Below are positions 32,149-41,664 of a stretch of DNA of 64,000 bases, piece by piece. Every line of letters starts with the position of its first letter. Position 1 is the stretch's first letter. The DNA lies in contig CAJMRL010000004.1 in assembly GCA_905215805.1 (NCBI GenBank), forward strand, positions 62,001 through 126,000, given 5' to 3'. Under the pieces are notes generated by a model. The model made no database searches and had not been told where the DNA came from. It saw only the letters and a program-made list of their open reading frames with translations. Made by a program: the position numbers and the translations under genes. The DNA comes from an uncultured bacterium. GTDB lineage: Bacteria; Bacillota; Clostridia; UBA1381.

Positions 32149-33426
32149 TTGGAAAAACTTTTAATTAAGGGAGGCAACAAGCTTCACGGTGAAATTGCCA
32201 TAAGCGGTGCAAAAAATGCGGCTGTAGCAATACTGCCTGCATGTATACTTGTAAAGGGCAAGTGCCATATTGATAATTTGCCTGATATAAAAGATGTAAA
32301 GCTTTTCCTAAGAATACTTAAGATGCTTAATGCAGAGATAGAATATATAGATAAGAATACAGTTGATATAGATTGCACAAATGTGAATTCATGGGAGCCA
32401 TCTCATGATCTCACGAGAAAAATGCGCGGTTCCAGCTACCTTATGGGAGCTTTGATGGGACGGTTTCATAAATTTGTGGTTGATCCGCCCGGCGGCTGCG
32501 ATTTTGGTATAAGACCTATTGATCAGCATATAAAGAGCTTGGAGGCTTTGGGGGCGCATATAGATTATGAAGGCGGAATGATAAACGGTGAGGCCGATGA
32601 GCTGACTGGCTCAAGCATTTTTTTTGATGTTGTAACGGTTGGAGCAACGATAAACGCTATTCTTGCTTCTGTTTTGGCGAATGGAACCACTACTATAGAA
32701 AATGCAGCTAAAGAACCGCATGTAGTAGACCTTGCGAACTTTTTAAATCATATGGGAGCAAATATAAGAGGAGCCGGAACTGATACCATAAAAGTAAAGG
32801 GTGTAAAGGAGCTTCACGGAGGTTCATATACTATAATACCTGATCAGATAGAGGCAGGCACTTTTATGATAGCGGCAGCGGCGACCAGAGGAGATGTTAC
32901 GCTTACAAATGTTATACCTCGACATCTGGAGATAATAGGAAATAAATTAAAAGAAGCGGGTGTAAATGTAGAGTATGGAGCGGATACTGTAAGAGTATGG
33001 GTTGGTGAAGGTACCGTTTTTAAGCATGTGAATTTTATTGCGCTGCCTTATCCGGGATACCCAACAGATATGCAGCCGCAGCTGGTTACATTTTTATCAA
33101 CCGTTCCCGGGACGAGCAGTGCCAGAGAAGGAGTATGGGATGACCGCTTCAGATATATAAACCAGCTTAAGCGCATGGGAGCGCATATAAGGGTCGAAGG
33201 AAAGCTTGCGATTATAGACGGCGTGGAAAAGCTTAACGGTGCGCATGTCAGAGCGGATGATTTAAGAGCGGGAGCGGCAATGATAATAGCCGGGCTTATG
33301 GCTCAGGGTTCCACGGAGATAACCGATATATACCACATAGACCGCGGATATGAAAATTTTGAAGAAAAATTTATAAAGCTTGGCGCTAATATTGAAAGAA
33401 TTACTGTATTGGATTCGGATTATTGA
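32149..33426 (+). CDS. murA: UDP-N-acetylglucosamine 1-carboxyvinyltransferase
   Basis: A 425-residue enolpyruvyl transferase, the first committed step of peptidoglycan synthesis, with two inside-out barrel domains. The N-terminal ISGAKNAA segment binds UDP-GlcNAc. The catalytic cysteine that reacts with phosphoenolpyruvate, and with fosfomycin, is present in DPPGGCDFGIRP. The start codon is TTG at 32149 after a GGGGTG site. It leads an operon with walJ (three-base gap) and dnaE. Confidence 0.95.
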   Translation: MEKLLIKGGNKLHGEIAISGAKNAAVAILPACILVKGKCHIDNLPDIKDVKLFLRILKMLNAEIEYIDKNTVDIDCTNVNSWEPSHDLTRKMRGSSYLMGALMGRFHKFVVDPPGGCDFGIRPIDQHIKSLEALGAHIDYEGGMINGEADELTGSSIFFDVVTVGATINAILASVLANGTTTIENAAKEPHVVDLANFLNHMGANIRGAGTDTIKVKGVKELHGGSYTIIPDQIEAGTFMIAAAATRGDVTLTNVIPRHLEIIGNKLKEAGVNVEYGADTVRVWVGEGTVFKHVNFIALPYPGYPTDMQPQLVTFLSTVPGTSSAREGVWDDRFRYINQLKRMGAHIRVEGKLAIIDGVEKLNGAHVRADDLRAGAAMIIAGLMAQGSTEITDIYHIDRGYENFEEKFIKLGANIERITVLDSDY

Positions 33427-33429
33427 TAT

Positions 33430-34215
33430 ATGATAAAATTTGTTTCATTAATAAGCGGTTCAAGCGGAAATGCGACGCTTGTATCGGATGGAAAAACTAA
33501 TTTGCTTGTTGACTGCGGAACTTCAGGAAAGAGGATAGAAGCAGCTTTAGAAAAGGCCGGAGAAGCAAAAGACAGCATTAATGCGTTATTGATAACACAT
33601 GAACATTCCGATCATATAAAAGGAGCCGGAGTGCTTGCAAGAAGATATAAACTTCCGGTCTATGCCACTGCTGCGACACACCGCGCTATGACAGGAGTAG
33701 GAAAAATAGATGACAATTTGCGTTTTTGCGTAAATCCTGGCAAAATATTTGAAATAGGAAATATAGGAGTAGAACCTTTTTCTATATCTCATGATGCGGC
33801 TGATCCGGTTGGGTATAGTTTTTATATAGGAAATGAAAAGCTTACTGTAGCGACAGATACGGGATTTATAAGCGGAGATATTATGGATAGCCTTAGAGGA
33901 AGCGGAAGCATATTGCTCGAATCAAATCATGATGTTGAAATGCTCAGGTGCGGTCCTTATCCGTATCATTTACAACAGAGGATTTTGGGTAAAAAAGGAC
34001 ATCTTTCCAATAATGCTGCTGCAGAGGCTGCACTGGAGTTGGTATGTTCCGGAACTGAGCATATAATTTTAGGTCATTTGAGTGAGCATAATAACTTACC
34101 TGAAATTGCTCTTATGGAAACAAAGCAGTATCTTGAGGACGCCGGAGTTGCAGTTGGAAAAGATGTGACTCTTCAAGTAGCTCACAGATATGATCTAACA
34201 GAAGCATATATATAA
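33430..34215 (+). CDS. walJ: MBL-fold hydrolase, WalJ/YycJ family
   Basis: A 261-residue metallo-beta-lactamase-fold protein. The start SLISGSSGNATLV and the metal motif THEHSDHIKG are typical of YycJ/WalJ, a putative double-strand nuclease that in Bacillus is linked to the WalRK operon and DNA replication/cell division coordination. The final metal ligands are in LGHLSEHNN. Its ATG lies three bases after the murA stop without a separate strong ribosome binding site, so it is translationally coupled. Here it sits between murA and dnaE rather than near walRK. Confidence 0.9.
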   Translation: MIKFVSLISGSSGNATLVSDGKTNLLVDCGTSGKRIEAALEKAGEAKDSINALLITHEHSDHIKGAGVLARRYKLPVYATAATHRAMTGVGKIDDNLRFCVNPGKIFEIGNIGVEPFSISHDAADPVGYSFYIGNEKLTVATDTGFISGDIMDSLRGSGSILLESNHDVEMLRCGPYPYHLQQRILGKKGHLSNNAAAEAALELVCSGTEHIILGHLSEHNNLPEIALMETKQYLEDAGVAVGKDVTLQVAHRYDLTEAYI

Positions 34216-34251
34216 ATATTTTAAATGTAGAGTACGGTATGGAGGATTAAT

Positions 34252-37200
34252 ATGTCGTTTTGTCATCTTCATACGCATACCGAATACAGCTTGCTTGACG
34301 GTGAGGCGAGTATAAAAAAGCTTGTTGCCCGTGTAAAAGAGCTGGGGATGGATTCGTGTGCTATAACGGATCATGGAAGTATGTACGGAGTGGCGGATTT
34401 TTGGCGTGAATGCAAGTCAAATGATATAAAGCCTATTATAGGCTGTGAGGTATATGTCGCGCCGAGGACAAGGTTCGATAAGGTGCATAATGTAGATAAT
34501 AAGAATTATCATCTTATTTTGCTTGCGGAAAATCAAATTGGATATAAGAATTTGATGTATATCGTAAGTATGGCGCATATAGAAGGATTTTATTACAGAC
34601 CCCGTGTGGACTTCGATTTATTGAAGGAGCATCATGAGGGTCTTATTGCGCTGTCTGCGTGTATTGCAGGAGAAGTGCCGAGGGCGCTTCTCTATGACAG
34701 CTATGAGAGCGGTGTAAAGGTCGCTCAAAAGTATATAGATGTATTCGGTAAAGAGAACTATTTTCTTGAAATACAGGATCATGGTCTGGCTGATCAGAAA
34801 AAGATAATTCCTCTTTTAAGAAAGATGTCAAGGGAGCTTGGAGTAGGAATTGTAGCAACGAATGATATTCATTATCTTAAAAAAGAGGACGCAAAGTATC
34901 AGGATGTACTTATGTGCATACAGATGGAAAAAACAGTTAATGATCCGGATAGAATGGCATTTGAAACTGAAGAGTTTTATATAAAGTCTCCGGAGGAAAT
35001 GAAGGAGCTTTTTAGTTATGTTCCCGAGGCGATTGAAAATACAGAAAAAATTGCTGAGAGATGTAATGTAGAGTTGGATTTCGGAGCTCAGCATTTGCCT
35101 AAATATGCGGTCCCGGATAATAAGGACGCATTTGAATATTTAAAGGAGCTTTGTGAGTCGGGGCTTAAGGAGCGTTATGAAGATATATCTCAGGAGCTTA
35201 AGGAAAGGCTTGCATATGAGCTTGATGTCATAAAGAACATGGGCTTTGTGGACTATTTCTTGATAGTTCGTGATTTTATTCATTATGCCCGTACTCATGG
35301 AGTTACTGTAGGACCCGGGCGAGGAAGCGCCGCCGGTTCTATTGTAGCGTATACTTTGGGAATAACATCGATTGATCCTATACGGTTTAACTTGATTTTC
35401 GAAAGATTTCTCAATCCCGCAAGAGTAAGCATGCCTGATATTGATATAGATTTTGAACCGAACGGCAGGCAGAAGGTTATTGATTATGTTGTTCACCGTT
35501 ACGGAGAGGAACAGGTTGCTCAGATCGTAACCTTCGGTACAATGAAGGCGAAGCTTGCAATAAGAGATGTTGGACGTGCGCTTGATATTCCTTATGCGGA
35601 GGTAGACAAGGTTGCAAAGCTTATACCAAACGATTTGAATATGACAATCGAAAAGGCTCTTGATCTGTCTGATGAGCTGAGAGGAGCATATGAGAATGAT
35701 GAAAAAATACATGAGCTTATAGATACATCAAAAGCGCTCGAGGGGCTTCCAAGGCATGCGTCTACTCATGCAGCGGGCGTCGTTATAACAAGTGAACCGC
35801 TTGTCGAGTATATTCCGCTCACGCTTAACAAGGAAAATTTCCGTACAACTCAGTTTACAAAGGATACGGTTGAAAGCCTTGGACTGTTGAAAATGGACTT
35901 TCTTGGGTTAAGAAACCTTACAGTTATAGATAATGCCTTAAAAATTATTGAACAGACTCATGGAATAAAAATAGATATAACAAAAATAGACTATGACAAG
36001 AAAGAGGTATATGACTTAATTTCATCAGGAAATACGGATGGAGTATTTCAGCTTGAAAGTGCCGGAATGCAGAATATGATGCAGGAGCTGAGTCCGGACA
36101 ATATAGAGGATATTATAGCCGGAATAGCTCTTTATCGTCCGGGACCGATGGAACAAATACCGAGATATATAAATAATAAGAATAATCACAGCAAGATAAC
36201 ATATAAGCATCCGCTTTTAGAGCCTATATTGAACGTGACATATGGATGTATAGTATATCAGGAGCAGGTTATGGATATAGTCCGTGCAATGGCGGGATAT
36301 TCTATGAGCCGCGCCGACCAGATGCGCCGAATTATAAGCAAGAAAAAGCTTGATCAGATGCAGGTAGAGCGGCATAATTTCATATACGGTTCGGATGACG
36401 GGGAAATCAAGGGATGTATAGCAAACGGTGTTGATGAGGAAACAGCGAAGGAAGTATTTGATGAAATAAACGATTTCGCTTCATATGCGTTCAATAAATC
36501 ACACGCTGCGGCTTATGCTGTTATATGCTATCAGACTGCGTACTTAAAGACCTTTTATCCGGTTGAATATATGGCATCGCTTATTTCAAGCGTTGAGGAT
36601 ACGGATAAGATAAACCACTATATCCTCAACTGCAAGGAAATGGGGATAGACAGACTGCCTCCTGATGTAAATCGCTCGAGTGACACTTTTACGGTTGAGG
36701 GCAACGGTATACGTTTTGGACTTACGGCGGTGAAAAACGTCGGAAGGGCAGTGATACAGAGTATTGTCAAGGAAAGAGAAAGGGGAGGGGATTTTAAATC
36801 ATTTTCGGACTTTCTTGACCGTACGGCCGGAATGGACATAAATAAGCGCGCGCTTGAAGGCATGATCAAATGCGGAGCATTTGATTCAATGGGATTAAAA
36901 CGCTCGCAGCTTTTAAAAGTATACGAAAGAGCACTTGAAGGAACAGCCAGAAATGCAAGAGATAACGTTATCGGACAGGTGTCTTTATTTGACAGTGCAG
37001 ATTCATCTGATGAGATGGATATGCCGGATATTCCGGAATTGTCAAAAATGGAGCTTTTAAAAATGGAGAAGGAATCAACCGGAATGTATTTTTCCGGACA
37101 TCCGATGGACGAGTATGAGAGGAAAATAAAAGAGCTTACAAAAATAAACATAGGAACGGTACTTGAAAGTGTACATCGCGATGAAAATGGATTGTACCGT

Positions 37201-37725
37201 GAATCAAAGAACGGACTTCATGACGGTGATATGGTGGTACTGTGCGGATTGGTTGATACAAGAAAAAATAAGACCACGAGAAAAAATTCTCAGATGGCGT
37301 TTGTAACTCTTGCAGATGCTTATGGGAGCATTGAGTGCCTTATCTTTCCGAAGGTATTGCAGACATATTCCGGTGTACTTCAAGAGGGCAATATAGTTTG
37401 TATGAATGGAAGACTTAGCATTCGTGAGGATGAGGAGCCAAAGCTTCTTTGTGAAAGCGCAGATATTCTTGACAACGCATTGCGCCATGCAAAGCGAATG
37501 AAGCCCAAAATCCTTTATATTCAGTTGGATACTAATAATAAGGAAAATATCAGTTCGGTAAGTGAGGCATTAGCGCCATATCAGGGAGATATGGAGGTAA
37601 GGTTGTTTTTCAAGGATACAAGAAAACAAATGAGAGCGCCGAGAAGATTATACTTTAATGGTACTCCGTCTGCACTGGCAGATTTAGAAGACATTTTTGG
37701 AAACGAGAACGTAAAAATAAGATAG
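34252..37725 (+). CDS. dnaE: DNA polymerase III alpha subunit, DnaE type
   Basis: A 1,157-residue polymerase lacking an exonuclease domain. N-terminal PHP domain starts HLHTHTEYSLLDG; the palm catalytic triad is D396, D398 (and D400) in PDIDIDFEPNG; a helix-hairpin-helix region follows near 830-900; a QVSLFD beta-clamp motif lies near 910 and an OB fold at about 990-1075. With PolC present, DnaE probably extends RNA primers, as in Bacillus (DnaE3 type). GGAGG precedes the ATG. It is the last gene of the murA unit. Confidence 0.95.
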   Translation: MSFCHLHTHTEYSLLDGEASIKKLVARVKELGMDSCAITDHGSMYGVADFWRECKSNDIKPIIGCEVYVAPRTRFDKVHNVDNKNYHLILLAENQIGYKNLMYIVSMAHIEGFYYRPRVDFDLLKEHHEGLIALSACIAGEVPRALLYDSYESGVKVAQKYIDVFGKENYFLEIQDHGLADQKKIIPLLRKMSRELGVGIVATNDIHYLKKEDAKYQDVLMCIQMEKTVNDPDRMAFETEEFYIKSPEEMKELFSYVPEAIENTEKIAERCNVELDFGAQHLPKYAVPDNKDAFEYLKELCESGLKERYEDISQELKERLAYELDVIKNMGFVDYFLIVRDFIHYARTHGVTVGPGRGSAAGSIVAYTLGITSIDPIRFNLIFERFLNPARVSMPDIDIDFEPNGRQKVIDYVVHRYGEEQVAQIVTFGTMKAKLAIRDVGRALDIPYAEVDKVAKLIPNDLNMTIEKALDLSDELRGAYENDEKIHELIDTSKALEGLPRHASTHAAGVVITSEPLVEYIPLTLNKENFRTTQFTKDTVESLGLLKMDFLGLRNLTVIDNALKIIEQTHGIKIDITKIDYDKKEVYDLISSGNTDGVFQLESAGMQNMMQELSPDNIEDIIAGIALYRPGPMEQIPRYINNKNNHSKITYKHPLLEPILNVTYGCIVYQEQVMDIVRAMAGYSMSRADQMRRIISKKKLDQMQVERHNFIYGSDDGEIKGCIANGVDEETAKEVFDEINDFASYAFNKSHAAAYAVICYQTAYLKTFYPVEYMASLISSVEDTDKINHYILNCKEMGIDRLPPDVNRSSDTFTVEGNGIRFGLTAVKNVGRAVIQSIVKERERGGDFKSFSDFLDRTAGMDINKRALEGMIKCGAFDSMGLKRSQLLKVYERALEGTARNARDNVIGQVSLFDSADSSDEMDMPDIPELSKMELLKMEKESTGMYFSGHPMDEYERKIKELTKINIGTVLESVHRDENGLYRESKNGLHDGDMVVLCGLVDTRKNKTTRKNSQMAFVTLADAYGSIECLIFPKVLQTYSGVLQEGNIVCMNGRLSIREDEEPKLLCESADILDNALRHAKRMKPKILYIQLDTNNKENISSVSEALAPYQGDMEVRLFFKDTRKQMRAPRRLYFNGTPSALADLEDIFGNENVKIR

Positions 37726-37734
37726 ACAATATAA

Positions 37735-37760
37735 TGGGGTGTAGGTTTTTCTACACCCCA
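37735..37760. terminator. hairpin between dnaE and the LUD gene
   Basis: A perfect 10-bp stem TGGGGTGTAG / CTACACCCCA with a T-rich loop, but only weak T-runs after it on either strand. It lies between convergent genes and probably serves both. Confidence 0.65.
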
Positions 37761-37767
37761 TATGTAT

Positions 37768-38412
37768 TTAATATCCAAGAATCTCCGGAACAAGAACGAT
37801 AGTTATTCTTTTTGGGAAATAGTGACATCCATCAACTATACTTGTAACGTTACAGACTCTGGCATTTGAACGGCAGTCCGAGCATGTACAGCAATCATCT
37901 GTTGCACATGGTGTCTTGTGAGTAATTCTTCTGGCGTTCATCGGCGCTATTTCTTTTGCGCGTTTAATGCCTTCTTCAACATTTGCAACAATTTTATTTA
38001 CTCCCGCAACTATAATAACCTTTTTCGGGCCGAAAACGATCTGGCTCGTTCTGTTGCCTGTACAGTCGATGTTTACTAACTGGCCTTCCATAGTAATAGC
38101 GTTAGTGCTTGAAACAAATACGTCAGCAGTATATCCTTCTCTGTATTTATCAAGCATTTCTTCAAAGCTGCTTGTATTATAACGGTCTATAAAATTGTAT
38201 TTGGGATCTCTTATTGCATCAAGAATTCCGGTTTCATTTAGTGTCACACTTCCTCCGACTGCTATTTTTGAGCCTTCCGGGATCATGTCCATAACAATTT
38301 TTCTGGCTTCATCTTTGTCCTTTGCAAAGACTGTGTCAAAATCTCTTTCTTCAAGAACCTTCATAAGCTCTTTGATTTTAAGTTCGTTTTTCCATTTTAC
38401 TACTGCATCCAT
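37768..38412 (-). CDS. LUD (DUF162) domain protein, lactate-utilisation type
   Basis: A 214-residue protein with the LUD domain of LutB/LutC-type proteins. It has VGGSVTLNETGILDAI and GTNAI-like SSTNAITMEGQLVNIDCTGN segments. Cysteines late in the protein (CATDDCCTCSDC) may bind a metal or cluster, an unusual feature. No LutA or LutB partner is adjacent, so a lactate role is doubtful; many stand-alone clostridial members have no known function. GGGAGG precedes the ATG. Confidence 0.85.
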   Translation of the reverse strand: MDAVVKWKNELKIKELMKVLEERDFDTVFAKDKDEARKIVMDMIPEGSKIAVGGSVTLNETGILDAIRDPKYNFIDRYNTSSFEEMLDKYREGYTADVFVSSTNAITMEGQLVNIDCTGNRTSQIVFGPKKVIIVAGVNKIVANVEEGIKRAKEIAPMNARRITHKTPCATDDCCTCSDCRSNARVCNVTSIVDGCHYFPKRITIVLVPEILGY

Positions 38413-38566
38413 AGTATTATAACCTCCCTAAATTTTGCGGAATAAATTTTCGCTGCTTTATGTTTATATTTTACACTATATTTAAAGAAAAATCCAGTCT
38501 TTTTATAAATAAATCTGTTTTTTTTACAGTTTCATGGCTATATAGGTGATTTTAGTGAAAATAATA

Positions 38567-38595
38567 TTGAATTGTAATATTGGTTGTGGTATAAT
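38567..38595 (+). promoter_or_regulatory. promoter of the acyltransferase operon
   Basis: TTGAAT at 38567-38572 and TATAAT at 38590-38595 with a 17-bp spacer. It lies downstream of an in-frame GTG at 38546, which supports the TTG start at 38630. Confidence 0.75.
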
Positions 38596-38629
38596 AAATA
38601 AGAAATATATACCGGAAAGGAAGGTATGT

Positions 38630-39697
38630 TTGAATAAAGTAAAAAGAAAAAATGAAATAGCCTTTATAAATGTTATATTGTGTATGATGGTGATTTTTAT
38701 TCATACAGCTTCAGAGCTTATAACAAAGCAGGAGATTGGTTCCGCAGGATATATAGCTGCATTTATACCGTGGAGGATATCGTCATTTGCGGTTCATGGA
38801 TTTATATTTTTAAGCGGATTAAAGCTGAACCTAAAAAATGAAATAAAATATGTATCATTTTATTTGAAACGTGTTACCACGGTTATAATTCCATATATTA
38901 TATGGGTAGCAGCATATTATATTTATTTTTGCGTGAATCATTATTTTGAATTTGATATCTCTGAACTTGGCGGATATATAATCAGAGGTGATTTATCGGC
39001 GCATTTTTATTTTGTGATAGTTATCGTGCAGTTTTATCTGCTTTTTCCATTGTGGAGAAAGCTTTTTAAAACACTGCCCCCATCAGCAGTACTTCCTGTT
39101 GCGGCAATGATAACGATAGCATCTCAGATGTATATTACGGATGCTGTATCAAAATATATCGGAATACAGCTGCCCGACTTTACAGATAAAGTGTTTACAA
39201 GCTATTTATTTGATTGGGCGGTCGGATGTTATTGCGGATTATATTATGATAAGTTTATATCCGGTTTAAAATCACACCGTAAAGCGGTATATATATCGGC
39301 GGCAATATTGACACTGTTGGATTTGACAATATTTTATGAAAGTGAAAAAACGGGACAGTTAATGCCGTGGTTGGCATATGTTCATATGCTGTTTTCTGTG
39401 TCGGCAACAATTGCGCTTTATGATGCGGCGCTGCATTTGGCAAAGAAACAGGATATAATTATAACTCTGGTTGATAGGGGAAGCTATTATATATATTTGT
39501 CACATTCGCTTGTCATAACGTATTTAATAAATTGTATGAATACTGTTCAGGCTGTTGATTCGCTGTTCAGGAGGTTTCTTATAGTTGCAGCCGGAGCGTA
39601 TCTTATGCCAATAGTTGTATGTTCATTGTATGCAAATATTAAGAGCTTTATAAAGACGTCATTATCAAGCAGGAGAATAGAAAGAACGGGTGATTAA
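38630..39697 (+). CDS. membrane acyltransferase, acyltransferase-3 family
   Basis: A 355-residue integral membrane protein with about ten transmembrane helices. The first helix region carries FINVILCMMVIFIHTASE, with the His typical of acyltransferase-3 enzymes, which O-acylate exported polysaccharides, peptidoglycan or lipids. No periplasmic SGNH domain is present. The start is TTG at 38630, five bases after GGAAAGGAAGG; an ATG two bases earlier is out of frame. The next gene's ATG directly follows the TAA stop, so the enzyme is co-expressed with a secreted GH26-like protein. Confidence 0.85.
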   Translation: MNKVKRKNEIAFINVILCMMVIFIHTASELITKQEIGSAGYIAAFIPWRISSFAVHGFIFLSGLKLNLKNEIKYVSFYLKRVTTVIIPYIIWVAAYYIYFCVNHYFEFDISELGGYIIRGDLSAHFYFVIVIVQFYLLFPLWRKLFKTLPPSAVLPVAAMITIASQMYITDAVSKYIGIQLPDFTDKVFTSYLFDWAVGCYCGLYYDKFISGLKSHRKAVYISAAILTLLDLTIFYESEKTGQLMPWLAYVHMLFSVSATIALYDAALHLAKKQDIIITLVDRGSYYIYLSHSLVITYLINCMNTVQAVDSLFRRFLIVAAGAYLMPIVVCSLYANIKSFIKTSLSSRRIERTGD

Positions 39698-41512
39698 ATG
39701 AAAAAGATAATTTTTGCCGCTGCTGCGGCGTCGATGCTGATTGCATCATCGGCATGTGCTGACGCGGAAAATGTTGGTGATGTGATAGGTGAGATTTATT
39801 CGACAGATATACTTGCAACGGTGGATAATGTGCCCATACCATCGTACAATATAGGCGGACGGACAGTTATAGTTCTTGAGGATCTGCGCTCATACGGATT
39901 TATAGTAGATTGGAATGCGGAGAATAAAACGCTCAGGGTTACAACTGATTATATGCCTGAAAATCCCGGAACAGGTTATGTTACAAGAGGGCAGGTAGGA
40001 CAAATTGTAGGAAATGTTTTATATACCGACATTATTACTTATGTAAACGGGATAAAAATAAATGCCTATAATATAGGCGGATATACCTGTGCATGTATAG
40101 AAGATCTTGGCGAGCTTACGGATGACTACAATATAGAAGTAGGATACAGTGATTATAATTTTAATTATGTCTGGGATCAGAATACAAGAACTATAGCGCT
40201 TAATAGTTTTCGTTTCCCTGAGCTTGACGGTGAGAAGATTAAAGCCGAGCATCTTGCACTTACAGGAAATAAGGAATATGAACTGTATACTGAGGGAGAT
40301 ATTTCAAATGCACCATACTATGGCACTAAAACAGAACCTAAAGCAGGAATACTGGCCGGTATAGTGGGTGACGGAAACGGCAATCCTCTAAAAAATCAGC
40401 CGGCAATATTTGATCACACATTTGGCTGTTATTCCAATTACGTTGAATTTGACAAGCGTCAGGTTGATATAGATAAGCCTATGAATACAATGATGCTTGA
40501 TAAGGATTGTCTTATGTGCATACCTTGGAATACAAGTGATATAACGCAGGTTTATGATAATGACAAATATATTCATGAAATGCTTGATAAAATAGCGTCA
40601 TATAATAAACCCACAATCATTCGTTTTGCGGCGGAAATGAACGTAAGTAATCTCGGAGATTCTCCGACAGCATATGTAAAGGCATTTAGGCATGTGGCGG
40701 ATATCATACATAAGGACTATCCTCAGTTTGATGTTATGTGGTCACCAAATGACATGGGTGCGCTTAACAGACCGATGTCACTTTATTATCCCGGGGATGA
40801 ATATGTCGATTGGATAGGAGTTTCGAGCTTTTTAAAGAGAGATTTTCTTGGAAACGTGAACACAACAAGAGATGAAGCTATATATTTTAATGTTGGTGAT
40901 TTTGCATGGACAACAAATTCATTAAAGCCTGTAATAAAATTTATGGAAGAAAATAATATAAATAAGCCTCTCGCGATAAGTGAGGGAGGAGTTATATCAT
41001 ATCTTCCGTATTCGGATGAGGATTTTACTGATTGGGCAGAGCCAAGGCTTAGGGGAATGTATTGGTATGCGGCTATGCGGTATCCGCAGATTAAGCTAAT
41101 CACTTATTTTAACCATACCACTCCCGGAGAGGTTTATGGTTTTGATATGTCGGATAAGCCGAATTATAAAAATATAATGGATGAAGCAATGTTAAACGGA
41201 CAGTATCTGCTTGAATATTCCGATAAGCCTGAATTTACATTTGTAAAGGCTTCCGGTCAGAAGATCAATGGAACAAAGCTTCCGCTGTATACATATTCAT
41301 ATCTTCCTGAAGAATATACAAAGTCGGTTTCATATACACTGGATGGAAATAAATTAGCTGAGTTGACAGAGATACCATATAAATATGAGCTTGATACCTC
41401 ATCGCTTTCAGATGGTACACATCAGCTTATTGTAAGTGTTGACGGTGAAACAACTCATGATACATACGGATATATTTTAACAAAGGCAGGAAACACATTG
41501 ACTCTACAGTAA
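39698..41512 (+). CDS. secreted GH26-like protein with copper-amine-oxidase-N-like domain
   Basis: A 604-residue exported protein. Signal peptide about 1-22 (ending ACADA). Residues 25-170 contain two divergent repeats of a copper-amine-oxidase-N-like motif (each with YNIGG). Residues 195-510 resemble a GH26-type TIM barrel: putative acid/base E313 in RFAAEMN, MWSPNDMG, the YYPGDEYVDWIGVS strand, and putative nucleophile E429 in AISEGG, 116 residues apart as in GH26 mannanases. A C-terminal beta domain (about 515-604) follows. The substrate is unknown; the coupled membrane acyltransferase suggests an acylated surface glycan. Starts one base after the previous stop codon. Confidence 0.75.
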   Translation: MKKIIFAAAAASMLIASSACADAENVGDVIGEIYSTDILATVDNVPIPSYNIGGRTVIVLEDLRSYGFIVDWNAENKTLRVTTDYMPENPGTGYVTRGQVGQIVGNVLYTDIITYVNGIKINAYNIGGYTCACIEDLGELTDDYNIEVGYSDYNFNYVWDQNTRTIALNSFRFPELDGEKIKAEHLALTGNKEYELYTEGDISNAPYYGTKTEPKAGILAGIVGDGNGNPLKNQPAIFDHTFGCYSNYVEFDKRQVDIDKPMNTMMLDKDCLMCIPWNTSDITQVYDNDKYIHEMLDKIASYNKPTIIRFAAEMNVSNLGDSPTAYVKAFRHVADIIHKDYPQFDVMWSPNDMGALNRPMSLYYPGDEYVDWIGVSSFLKRDFLGNVNTTRDEAIYFNVGDFAWTTNSLKPVIKFMEENNINKPLAISEGGVISYLPYSDEDFTDWAEPRLRGMYWYAAMRYPQIKLITYFNHTTPGEVYGFDMSDKPNYKNIMDEAMLNGQYLLEYSDKPEFTFVKASGQKINGTKLPLYTYSYLPEEYTKSVSYTLDGNKLAELTEIPYKYELDTSSLSDGTHQLIVSVDGETTHDTYGYILTKAGNTLTLQ

Positions 41513-41532
41513 AATATATGGGCATAAATTAT

Positions 41533-41577
41533 ACGGGAAGTGGTAAAGCATAATGGACTTTATCACTACCCGTTTTT
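41533..41577 (+). terminator. terminator after the GH26-like gene
   Basis: Imperfect long stem beginning ACGGG and ending CCCGT with one mismatch and G-U pairs, then TTTTTAT. Confidence 0.75.
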
Positions 41578-41594
41578 ATATTTTAAATATTACA

Positions 41595-41628
41595 GAAAGA
41601 AGACTGCCATAACAAACAGTCTTCTTTC
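41595..41628 (-). terminator. hairpin downstream of glnN
   Basis: Perfect 12-bp stem GAAAGAAGACTG / CAGTCTTCTTTC about 37 bases after the glnN stop codon. The T-run after it is weak on this strand. Confidence 0.65.
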
Positions 41629-41664
41629 CGCACTACTTATATAACAAGAAAAGAAATTAGCAAA

